Of a stretch of DNA of 6,049 bases, positions 1 through 5,977 are shown piece by piece. Position 1 is the stretch's first letter, and every line of letters starts with the position of its first letter. Source of the DNA: Cytophagales bacterium (GTDB lineage Bacteria; Bacteroidota; Bacteroidia; Cytophagales; Cyclobacteriaceae). The translations under genes were made by a program, and so were the position numbers. The DNA lies in contig JAJCYL010000310.1 in NCBI GenBank assembly GCA_029262955.1, forward strand, positions 1-6,049, written 5' to 3'. Below the pieces are notes generated by a model that saw only the letters and a program-made list of their open reading frames with translations, had not been told where the DNA came from and did no database searches.

Positions 1-623
1 ACTTTTGTATCAATGTTGGCAACTACAGATGATTCGTCTTCGATATCTTTTAGTACTCCATTTTTTTCAAAGCAATAAATCAGATGTACAACGTACTCTT
101 CTGATAGCGAGGAAGCGATGGCTGCTGCAATTGTGTCTGCATTTGTATTGAGTATTTGACCCTGATCGTCACAGGTTAATGGAGCAATTACCGGTAGCTG
201 GTCATTCTTGAGTAAATTTTCCAAAACATTATTATTCACCTGGTCAATATCTCCAACCCATCCAAAGTCAATTCCGTCCTTTATGGGTCGCCGATGAGCT
301 AAGATGAGATTAGCATCTGCACCACTTAGACCAATTGCTTTGTTGCCAAGAGCATTAAGAGATGCAACAATATTCTTGTTTATCAGCCCGCCATAGACCA
401 TGGTGACTAAGTCAATGGTGTCATCATCTGTGATTCTTCTGCCATTATGATAATTAGGTTTGATGCCCAACTTTTCTCCAATTTCTGTGGCAATTTTTCC
501 GCCTCCATGAACGAGTATCTTTTTGGCGTCAATCCTGGAGAAATCACTAAGAAAGGATTTCAGAACAGACTTATTGTCTATCACGTTGCCGCCAATTTTA
601 ATAATGTAAAGGTCTTCTTTCAT
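1..623 (-). CDS. argB: Acetylglutamate kinase family (N-acylglutamate kinase), C-terminus cut off by window edge
   Basis: Phosphorylates the gamma-carboxylate of N-acetyl- or N-succinylglutamate with ATP, the second step of arginine synthesis; cytosolic. I translated this strand by hand: 207 complete codons are present and the frame stays open to the edge, so roughly the last 50 residues of a typical ~258-residue enzyme are missing. Amino acid kinase hallmarks are visible: KIGGN at residues 9-13, the glycine-rich HGGGK at 39-43, NGRRITD at 60-66 (substrate-binding Arg), GLSGADAN at 98-105, and NTNADTIAAAIA at 159-170 (conserved Asn and Asp of the active site). The catalytic Lys near residue 217 in the E. 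coli enzyme would lie outside the window. The ATG at 623 is the only possible start, because an in-frame stop (TGA at 642-644) lies 18 nt upstream with no start codon between. It is the last gene seen in the operon and is separated from argF' by a palindromic repeat. Acyl-group preference cannot be read from it. Confidence 0.95.
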   Translation of the reverse strand, partial: MKEDLYIIKIGGNVIDNKSVLKSFLSDFSRIDAKKILVHGGGKIATEIGEKLGIKPNYHNGRRITDDDTIDLVTMVYGGLINKNIVASLNALGNKAIGLSGADANLILAHRRPIKDGIDFGWVGDIDQVNNNVLENLLKNDQLPVIAPLTCDDQGQILNTNADTIAAAIASSLSEEYVVHLIYCFEKNGVLKDIEDESSVVANIDTK

Positions 624-655
624 AATTAATTCATGGAAACCTCATTTTTCGCCAT

Positions 656-770
656 TAATATCCCCCAAATCCCCTTCAAAGGGGGAGTAGAGCTAGATAA
701 TTGTGACATAGGAGCAATATCATTATAAGAACACTCTCCCCTTGAGGGGAGATAAAGAGGGGTGTTATTA
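656..770. repeat. MITE-like palindromic intergenic repeat between argF' and argB
   Basis: The two ends are imperfect inverted copies of each other. The left end (TTAATATCCCCC..., 656-688) and the reverse complement of the right end (733-770) share the pattern TAATA, then a C-run, then a short G/C palindrome, then GAGT. Each end carries its own small hairpin: CCCCT/AGGGG at 671-684, and CTCCCC-TTGA-GGGGAG at 736-751. The ~45 nt in the middle are AT-rich and unremarkable. It fills almost all of the 156-nt gap between the argF' stop and the argB start. Repeats with cores such as CCCCTTTGAAGGGG are common between genes in Bacteroidetes, which is remembered knowledge rather than a search result. 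Neither hairpin is followed by a T-run on the minus strand, so I do not call a terminator. The exact ends are uncertain by several bases. Confidence 0.6.
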
Positions 771-779
771 TGAAAATGT

Positions 780-1736
780 TTATCCATTTCTCATTCCCTC
801 AATCATTCGCTTCAAAACTGCCTGAGCACTAAACTCTCGATTTCCCGCCTGCTGTATCACTACAGAATTAGAACCATCCAATACACCATCGCTCACCACA
901 AGATTTCTCCTTACCGGCAGACAATGCATGAATCTGGCGTTATTGGTTAAACTCATTTTCGTTTCATCTATGACCCATGACCTGTCTTCGGATAAGATCT
1001 TACCATAGGCTGAGTACGACGACCAGTTTTTGGCATAAATGAAATCCGCAGCCTCAAATGCTTTATTTTGGTTGTATTCGACATTCACATCCCCGATTAT
1101 ATCTTGAGATAATTCATATCCTTCCGGATGTGTAATAACAAATTCATAGTCCGTCTGATTGATCCACTGACTAAATGAATTAGGGACAGACTGTGGCAGA
1201 GCTTTCACATGTGGCGCCCAGCTCAATACGACTTTCGGTTTTTCTTTTTGTTTCAGCTCTTCGATTGTCACTAAATCCGCAAGACTTTGTAGTGGATGAA
1301 AAACCGCCGACTCAAGGCTAATGACAGGTCTTCCTGAATATTTGATGAATGAATTGATCATGTGGTCGGCATAATCCGCTTCTCGATTCGTTAAACCAGG
1401 GAAAGATCGTAATCCTATGATGTCACAATACTGTCCAATCACGGCTGCGGCTTCCTTTACATGTTCAGCTTTATCACCTTCCATAACTACTCCATCCTCC
1501 ATTTCCAGTTTCCAACCTTCTGTTCCCACATTCATCACCATCACGTCCATCCCCAGGTTTTGAGCAGCTTTTTGGGTACTTAATCTGGTTCTTAGGCTGG
1601 GATTCATGAATATCAATCCCAGCGTAAGGCCTTTACCAAGCTCGCTGCTAGCCCTTGGTTGTTTTTTAATATTTAATGCTTCTTTTACTAACCCTAAGGG
1701 ATCTGCGATGTCGTCAACTGATATAAACTGCTTCAT
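780..1736 (-). CDS. argF': N-acylornithine carbamoyltransferase, probably N-succinylornithine-specific
   Basis: Transfers the carbamoyl group of carbamoyl phosphate to the delta-amino group of N-succinyl- (or N-acetyl-) ornithine, giving acylcitrulline; cytosolic, normally a trimer. At 318 residues it is close in length to the B. fragilis succinylornithine enzyme and lines up with it without gaps over the first ~110 residues. Visible motifs are the carbamoyl-phosphate loop SLRTR (47-51), HPLQ (147-150), Lys236 in YAKNW (234-238), and HCLPVRR (271-277). A canonical ornithine carbamoyltransferase is unlikely: WKLEMEDG at 75-82 and the extended KNW segment belong to the acylornithine class. The specificity position (Pro90 in B. 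fragilis, Glu92 in the Xanthomonas acetylornithine enzyme) is Ala90, in GDKAEH. This favours the succinyl substrate, but that is inference. The start overlaps the 3' end of argD by 23 nt, indicating cotranscription; the stop is TAA at 780-782. Confidence 0.95.
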   Translation of the reverse strand: MKQFISVDDIADPLGLVKEALNIKKQPRASSELGKGLTLGLIFMNPSLRTRLSTQKAAQNLGMDVMVMNVGTEGWKLEMEDGVVMEGDKAEHVKEAAAVIGQYCDIIGLRSFPGLTNREADYADHMINSFIKYSGRPVISLESAVFHPLQSLADLVTIEELKQKEKPKVVLSWAPHVKALPQSVPNSFSQWINQTDYEFVITHPEGYELSQDIIGDVNVEYNQNKAFEAADFIYAKNWSSYSAYGKILSEDRSWVIDETKMSLTNNARFMHCLPVRRNLVVSDGVLDGSNSVVIQQAGNREFSAQAVLKRMIEGMRNG

Positions 1737-2865
1737 TTTTGGATGCTAATACTGATTTTAATGAGTTAATGAAATAATTAATCTCTTCCTGACCAATTGA
1801 AAGAGGCGGCAATAACCTTAGCGTGTTTACCTGGAAAGCATTACCGGTAAATATTTTGTGCTCTTTTAGAAGCTGATTTCTCATATCTTTTACAGGAAAA
1901 TCGAATTCAATACCTATCATCAATCCCTTTCCCCTTATTTCCTTGATCTCTTCTATTTTACTAAGCTCTTCTTTTAATGCCAGACCCATCTCAGCTGCGT
2001 TGTTCACTAAACCCTCTTTTTCAATCACATCCAAGACGGCAATGCCTGCTGCGCAGCCTATGTGGTTTCCTCCAAAAGTTGTTCCCAGGAGACCGTTAGG
2101 TGGTTCTATATGAGGGGCAACTGCTACTCCACCAATTGGAAACCCATTCCCCATTCCTTTTGCCATACAAATGAGATCAGGTTGAATTGACGAATATTGG
2201 TGTGCGAAAAATTTGCCTGATCTGCCATAGCCGGATTGCACTTCATCCAGGATGAGTAACGATCCGTTATCTCGGGTAATAATTGATAGTTGTTCAAGGT
2301 AGGACGTGTCTGCTTCATAAATACCGGCAATGCCCTGGATCCCCTCCACCAAAACTGCCGCAACATCTTGATCTAAAACCGCCTTTACAGCTTCAATGTC
2401 ATTAAGTGGTACTCGCTCAATGATGCTGAGGTCGTTCATTTTTGTATAATAATTGACATTGTCAGTGGCAACTACTGCCAAGGCTGTTCGGCCATGAAAT
2501 CCCCTTTCAAGACTGATGATTTTTCTACGACCTGTTGTACCAGCGGCAATTTTAAGGGCGGCTTCATTGGCTTCTGCTCCTGAATTGACCAGATATAATT
2601 GATAATCATTAAGACCGGAAACCTCACCCAGCCTGGTTGCCAATTGATCCTGTGGGGCATTTATCACCGAGTTAGAATAAAAAGGGAGCTCGTTGAGCTG
2701 CCGGGTTATCATCTCAATGTAGTGTGGATGCCCATGACCTATAGAGATCACTCCATGCCCACCGTAAAAGTCCATATAGCGATCTCCATTTCTGTCTATA
2801 ACGTATGCACCTTCACCTTTTACAGGCTCTACCTCGAATAGGGGATATACATCAAATCTTTTCAT
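1714..2865 (-). CDS. argD: N-acylornithine aminotransferase (class III PLP-dependent)
   Basis: Transaminates N-acylglutamate semialdehyde with glutamate to N-acylornithine, using pyridoxal phosphate; cytosolic dimer. The 383 residues match the usual 375-400 of the family. Class III aminotransferase signatures appear in order: the N-terminal GHGHP (43-47), phosphate-contacting SGAEANE (95-101), FHGRT (123-127) with the cofactor-stacking aromatic, Glu174 in VEGIQG, LDEVQSGYGR (206-215) with Asp207 contacting the pyridine nitrogen, the Schiff-base lysine Lys236 in AKGMGNGFPIGG (235-246), and GTTFGGN (261-267). Neighbours argC and argF' catalyse the steps before and after it, which argues for acylornithine over 4-aminobutyrate or other class III substrates. 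The ATG at 2865 has no Shine-Dalgarno, as expected for this phylum. The TGA stop at 1714-1716 lies inside argF'. In a succinyl pathway its substrate would be N-succinylglutamate semialdehyde. Confidence 0.95.
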   Translation of the reverse strand: MKRFDVYPLFEVEPVKGEGAYVIDRNGDRYMDFYGGHGVISIGHGHPHYIEMITRQLNELPFYSNSVINAPQDQLATRLGEVSGLNDYQLYLVNSGAEANEAALKIAAGTTGRRKIISLERGFHGRTALAVVATDNVNYYTKMNDLSIIERVPLNDIEAVKAVLDQDVAAVLVEGIQGIAGIYEADTSYLEQLSIITRDNGSLLILDEVQSGYGRSGKFFAHQYSSIQPDLICMAKGMGNGFPIGGVAVAPHIEPPNGLLGTTFGGNHIGCAAGIAVLDVIEKEGLVNNAAEMGLALKEELSKIEEIKEIRGKGLMIGIEFDFPVKDMRNQLLKEHKIFTGNAFQVNTLRLLPPLSIGQEEINYFINSLKSVLASKNEAVYIS

Positions 2866-2881
2866 TTTTCTTTATTAGTTA

Positions 2882-2933
2882 GTGCCACATTGAGCTTGTC
2901 GAAATGGGGACTTCGACAATCTCAGTCTGACAT
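2882..2933. repeat. REP-like inverted repeat between argC and argD
   Basis: The stem is TTGAGCTTGTCGAA (2890-2903) against TTCGACAATCTCAG (2912-2925), with 12 of 14 positions complementary and an 8-nt loop. Discontinuous pairing continues outward to about 2882/2933. The TGAGCTTGTCGAA core is a sequence I recall as a widespread intergenic palindrome in many bacteria. It sits inside the 88-nt gap between argC and argD. A T-run follows it only in the plus direction (2935-2941), so it does not look like a terminator for the operon. It may modulate mRNA stability between argC and argD. Confidence 0.6.
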
Positions 2934-2953
2934 ATTTTTTTATTCGGAGTCAT

Positions 2954-3928
2954 TTAAAAAGCAATCGATTTTAATTTTAAGCCGGCGACTTCCTCAAAGC
3001 CAAACATCAGATTCATATTTTGAACTGCCTGTCCCGATGCGCCCTTTATTAGATTATCTATAACACTTATTGTCAATAATTTGCCATCAATTTTATCTAC
3101 CTGTACCAACCCTTTGTTGGTTCCTACAACCTGTTTTAAATCAGGATTGTCCGGGGTCAGATGAGTGAAGGGATGATTTTCGTAATGCCTTTTAAAAATA
3201 TCCCGAGCTTGCTCAGCTGTTAGATTGGAGTCCATATATATGGAAGCGAAAATCCCTCGAGTAAAATCGCCTCGAATTGGAACAAAATTGAGTTCTGGAG
3301 TTGACCCGCCTAATTTTAGGAGTGTTTGCTTGATTTCGCCTAAATGTTGATGACGGAAGGGTTTATAAACGGAGAGGTTATTGTTTCTCCAGCTAAAGTG
3401 GCTGGTTTCTGATAAAGACTGACCCGCACCCGTAGATCCGGTTATGGCGGTCACCTGGATGCTCTCATTCAACTGATTATTAGCAGCAAGTGGTAAAAGA
3501 CCCAATTGTATACAGGTTGCAAAACATCCAGGATTAGACACTTTATTAGAGTTGATTATTTCGGCTCTGAAAGCTTCCGGCAGGCCATAAGTGAAATCAT
3601 TTTGGTCCGACTTCAATCTGTAATCATGGCTCAAGTCAATGATTTTAGGATTACCAGGTAGCTGATTAGATTCGAGAAATGCTTTTGAAGCTCCGTGTCC
3701 GCGGCAAAGAAAGACAACATCAACTGTCGATAGCTCATTGGTAAAATTGAGGTCAAGATCGCCAATCAAATCCTTATGGATAGAAACAACGGGACTCCCG
3801 GTCTGACTTTCACTATGAACAAACTCAATCTTAGCATGAGGGTGATTAACCAGGATACGTAGTAATTCACCAGCCGTATAGCCAGCACCTCCTATAATGC
3901 CGACAGATATTTTATTGCTTGAGCTCAT
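2954..3928 (-). CDS. argC: N-acetyl-gamma-glutamyl-phosphate reductase family
   Basis: Reduces N-acylglutamyl phosphate to N-acylglutamate 5-semialdehyde with NADPH, the step between ArgB and ArgD; cytosolic. The protein has 324 residues, a normal length for the family. An N-terminal Rossmann fold is marked by VGIIGGAGYTAGELLR (9-24), the classic glycine-rich dinucleotide motif of ArgC. The acylating cysteine is Cys135 in SNPGCFAT (131-138), and the general-base histidine is one of His193 or His195 in the KPFRHQHLGEI segment (189-199). TGSTGAGQS (163-171) and the C-terminal DNLIKGASGQAVQNMN are further family signatures. Its first 17 nt overlap the end of argG, so the two are certainly on one transcript and may be translationally coupled. 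No defect is seen. Acetyl versus succinyl preference cannot be judged from sequence alone. Confidence 0.96.
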   Translation of the reverse strand: MSSSNKISVGIIGGAGYTAGELLRILVNHPHAKIEFVHSESQTGSPVVSIHKDLIGDLDLNFTNELSTVDVVFLCRGHGASKAFLESNQLPGNPKIIDLSHDYRLKSDQNDFTYGLPEAFRAEIINSNKVSNPGCFATCIQLGLLPLAANNQLNESIQVTAITGSTGAGQSLSETSHFSWRNNNLSVYKPFRHQHLGEIKQTLLKLGGSTPELNFVPIRGDFTRGIFASIYMDSNLTAEQARDIFKRHYENHPFTHLTPDNPDLKQVVGTNKGLVQVDKIDGKLLTISVIDNLIKGASGQAVQNMNLMFGFEEVAGLKLKSIAF

Positions 3929-5111
3929 GATTATTTACCTGGTAAAAAATTTGATTTTGATTTCCGAAAACTTTCGAAAATCCTTTTACATCTTCTCCAG
4001 TCCATCCTTTATTCATCTCACCATAGGCGCCAAACTTACTACTCATCAAGTCATGTGCTGATTCAATACCTACCACATGGAAACGATACGGATTTAATTC
4101 CAAAATCACCTTTCCACTTACATTTCGCTGACTATTGAGTAGGAAGTTTTCTATATCTCTAAGTGCTGGTTCTAAGAATTGTCCTTCATGGACCAGATTT
4201 CCGTACCAGGGAGATAGCTGATCCTTCATTTGCAACTGCCACTTGGTGAGGGTGTGTTTTTCTAATGCATGATGGGCCTTAATTAGTAAAATTGGAGCAG
4301 CCGCCTCAAAACCAACTCGTCCTTTAATACCAATAATGGTATCTCCGACATGAACATCACGACCAATCGCATATTCTGATCCTAGATGGTTAAGCGCTTT
4401 TATAAGCTCAACAGGTTTCAGCTTTTCACCATTTAATCCTGTTGGTTCCCCGCGGGTGAATTCAATTTCGATTTGTGTGCTTTCACTTTGCTTCAAAGTA
4501 GAGGGAAATGCTTCTTCAGGAAGATATTGATCAGAAGTTAAGGTCTCGGCTCCTCCAACTGAAGTGCCCCATAGGCCTTTGTTAATTGAATATTTCGCTT
4601 TGTCCCAATTCATATCCACTCCCTGCTGTTTCAGAAATTCTATTTCTTCTTCACGTGACAGTTTTTGGTCTCTGATAGGTGTTATTATCTCGACGTCAGG
4701 GCAAATGGTTTGAAAAATCAGGTCAAATCGCACTTGATCATTACCTGCTCCAGTACTTCCGTGGGCCACATAATCAGCATTCAGATCTCTGGCAAATTTA
4801 GCGATTGCGAGGGCCTGAAAAACTCGTTCTGCACTGACCGAAAGTGGATAGGTGTTGTTTTTAAGGATATTGCCAAAAATCAGAAACCGAACGCAATCAT
4901 TGTAGAAACTTTCCTCAACATTGATAGCCTTGAAACTAGCAACGCCCATTTCAATAGCTCTTTTTTCAACACTTATTAACTCTTCCTTATCAAAACCACC
5001 GGTGTTGACCAGAACCGCATGCACTTCCAATTCCCTTTCCTGAGAGAGATACTTCACACAATAGGAGGTGTCAAGACCGCCACTATAAGCCAGGACAACT
5101 GTTTTTTTCAT
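3912..5111 (-). CDS. argG: Argininosuccinate synthase
   Basis: Condenses citrulline and aspartate to argininosuccinate with cleavage of ATP to AMP and pyrophosphate, the penultimate arginine step; cytosolic, usually a tetramer. The 399 residues match the family norm. The N-type ATP pyrophosphatase loop AYSGGLDTS is at 8-16, the nucleotide and citrulline region HGSTGAGNDQVRF is at 117-129, and the signature YSINKGLWGTSVGG is at 174-187. It acts after the acyl group has been removed, so its place near the front of the operon does not follow reaction order. Its ATG overlaps the TGA of the upstream GNAT gene in the 4-nt ATGA arrangement, and its 3' end overlaps argC by 17 nt. This makes it the hinge of a GNAT-argG-argC unit. 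Nothing unusual is seen in its sequence. Confidence 0.97.
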   Translation of the reverse strand: MKKTVVLAYSGGLDTSYCVKYLSQERELEVHAVLVNTGGFDKEELISVEKRAIEMGVASFKAINVEESFYNDCVRFLIFGNILKNNTYPLSVSAERVFQALAIAKFARDLNADYVAHGSTGAGNDQVRFDLIFQTICPDVEIITPIRDQKLSREEEIEFLKQQGVDMNWDKAKYSINKGLWGTSVGGAETLTSDQYLPEEAFPSTLKQSESTQIEIEFTRGEPTGLNGEKLKPVELIKALNHLGSEYAIGRDVHVGDTIIGIKGRVGFEAAAPILLIKAHHALEKHTLTKWQLQMKDQLSPWYGNLVHEGQFLEPALRDIENFLLNSQRNVSGKVILELNPYRFHVVGIESAHDLMSSKFGAYGEMNKGWTGEDVKGFSKVFGNQNQIFYQVNNHELKQ

Positions 5112-5767
5112 ATCGAAAATAGGTTTAAGACAGAATCTCTACCATGCTTAGTGAAGACTGCTCGTTTGATTTTGACCATTCGCTCATAGATTTTGGATTT
5201 CTTCAGAAAATTCCATTTTCGCGTTGTCCGGTTGTTTTTCGGATCATATTGCATGCCGGTACAGAGGCAGTTTTGAAACTTCTTACTCTTGAGAATCTTG
5301 TAATTCACACAGCTTTGACAACCCTGCCAAAAGCTGTCATCTGTAGTCAACTCTGAAAAAGTCACAGGGTAGTAGCCCAGGTCAGAGTTAATTTTCATCA
5401 CAGCCAGGTTGGTAGTTAAACCGAAAATTTTGGATTGGGGAAATTTCTTCCTGGATAGCTTAAAAGCCGTCTCTTTAATCTTTTTGGCCAGACCCTGATG
5501 TCGGAATTTTGGATTGACAATGAGACCAGAATTGGCCACATATTTTCCATGACCCCAGGTTTCGATGTAGCAGAAGCCAGCCAGTTCACCTTGCTTGTCC
5601 AAAGCAATTATCGCTTTTCCTTCTTCAATTTTGGCACTGATGTATTCGGGACTTCGCCTGGCAATACCAGTGCCCCGTTGCGCTGCACTTTCCGCAATGG
5701 TCAGGCAGATCAACTCTACATATTTTAGATGTGACCCATTGGCCACTGAAATTTTAAATCCAGACAT
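5108..5767 (-). CDS. GNAT-family acyltransferase, candidate N-acylglutamate synthase, with C-terminal cysteine cluster
   Basis: A 219-residue protein with a GNAT fold. Motif A is LIVNPKFRHQGLAKK (82-96), holding the R/Q-x-x-G-x-A pyrophosphate-binding signature of acyl-CoA transferases, and a typical later GNAT segment is NSDLGYYPVT (127-136). Beyond the fold come four cysteines, Cys150, Cys153, Cys167 and Cys169 (CxxC, 13 residues, CxC), suggesting a small metal site. A Lys/Arg-rich tail follows (about 176-219). It is the first gene of the operon and overlaps argG by 4 nt. No argJ or classical argA (kinase-like domain plus GNAT) is present, so the missing first step, acylation of glutamate, is its most likely job. 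I recall genetic work in Bacteroidetes giving such GNATs this role, with succinyl-CoA in some species. The start is the only one possible: an in-frame TAA lies 24 nt upstream without another start codon. It could instead modify another substrate. Confidence 0.85.
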   Translation of the reverse strand: MSGFKISVANGSHLKYVELICLTIAESAAQRGTGIARRSPEYISAKIEEGKAIIALDKQGELAGFCYIETWGHGKYVANSGLIVNPKFRHQGLAKKIKETAFKLSRKKFPQSKIFGLTTNLAVMKINSDLGYYPVTFSELTTDDSFWQGCQSCVNYKILKSKKFQNCLCTGMQYDPKNNRTTRKWNFLKKSKIYERMVKIKRAVFTKHGRDSVLNLFSI

Positions 5768-5819
5768 TGCAAATGTCGATGCTTGATGTTAAATATGAAT
5801 AAAGAAGTTTAGGGTAATT

Positions 5820-5838
5820 GATTGCCACGTAGGCAATC
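5820..5838 (-). promoter_or_regulatory. Perfect 7-bp hairpin in the operon leader
   Basis: GATTGCC and GGCAATC are perfectly complementary around a 5-nt loop (TACGT on the minus strand). The hairpin lies between the putative leader-peptide stop (5846-5848) and the GNAT start. The minus-strand sequence after it is AT-rich but has no uninterrupted T-run, so it is at best a weak or non-canonical terminator. Its position is that expected of the last stem of an attenuator. Confidence 0.45.
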
Positions 5839-5845
5839 GGTATAT

Positions 5846-5935
5846 CTATAAGGCCAGCGGCCTCGCGGGGATCCTAACTGCTGCTGCCCTAAGGGCGGCA
5901 GATGCTGTGGGTGCTATGTATGCAGATAGTTTCAT
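5846..5935 (-). CDS. Possible 29-residue leader peptide upstream of the operon
   Basis: A short open frame runs from the ATG at 5933-5935 to the TAG at 5846-5848. It starts MKLSAYIAPTASAAL and is rich in alanine (9 of 29). It contains three arginines (16, 21 and 25), all encoded by AGG, clustered in its last half. The start context, GCAAAAATG, is the A-rich type used in Bacteroidetes, and it begins 12 nt downstream of the putative promoter's -7 element. It lies 78 nt before the GNAT start and overlaps two hairpins, at 5881-5901 and 5851-5863. Arginine codons in a leader before an arginine operon suggest ribosome-stalling attenuation. However, there is no run of consecutive Arg codons, and a 30-codon frame can arise by chance. 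AGG is not exceptional here, since argB also uses it (Arg30). Confidence 0.35.
   Translation of the reverse strand: MKLSAYIAPTASAALRAAAVRIPARPLAL
5851..5863 (-). promoter_or_regulatory. Short G/C hairpin at the end of the leader ORF
   Basis: AGGCC-GCT-GGCCT forms a perfect 5-bp stem with a 3-nt loop. It spans the third AGG codon and the codons just before the leader stop. It is the middle of three stems in the leader. Its role is inferred only from position. Confidence 0.35.
5881..5901 (-). promoter_or_regulatory. G/C-rich hairpin inside the leader ORF
   Basis: On the minus strand CTGCCGCCC and GGGCAGCAG pair with one C-A mismatch around a 3- to 5-nt loop. It contains the first Arg (AGG) codon of the leader frame. 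In a window that is otherwise clearly AT-rich, this is the strongest local secondary structure upstream of the operon. Confidence 0.45.
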
Positions 5936-5946
5936 TTTTGCGAGCC

Positions 5947-5977
5947 CAAAGAAATACTAAATTTTCAATAGTTCAAA
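5947..5977 (-). promoter_or_regulatory. Putative Bacteroidetes-type promoter for the arginine operon
   Basis: On the minus strand TTTG (5977-5974) is followed by exactly 19 nt and then TTTCTTTG (5954-5947). This fits the Bacteroidetes primary sigma consensus TTTG, about 19 nt, TAnnTTTG, with one mismatch (T for A in the second position of the -7 element). Transcription would begin around 5940-5943, giving a leader of about 175 nt before the GNAT start. No transcript data support it. Confidence 0.5.

Noticed and set aside
447..629. 60-codon open frame on the plus strand
   Set aside because: It is antisense to argB, whose family motifs are clear on the minus strand, and its translation resembles no family.
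671..751. Hairpins in the argF'-argB gap as an intrinsic terminator
   Set aside because: Neither stem is followed by a T-run on the minus strand, and the two are inverted copies of each other, which fits a repeat element better.
2599..2841. 80-codon plus-strand frame, and other frames opposite or within argD, argG and the GNAT gene
   Set aside because: All lie within genes with strong family motifs and show no motifs of their own.
2912..2941. Stem plus T-run as a plus-strand terminator
   Set aside because: No plus-strand gene lies upstream, and the T-run is part of the AT-rich sequence flanking an inverted repeat.
5770..5777. GACATTTG on the minus strand as a -7 promoter element next to the GNAT start
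   Set aside because: It has no TTTG at the right distance, and it would start transcription at or inside the start codon.
5796..5800. TGAAT half-site resembling an ArgR box, 29 nt upstream of the GNAT start
   Set aside because: Only one half is present. The expected inverted partner at the right spacing is missing, and such an AT-rich pentamer is common here by chance.
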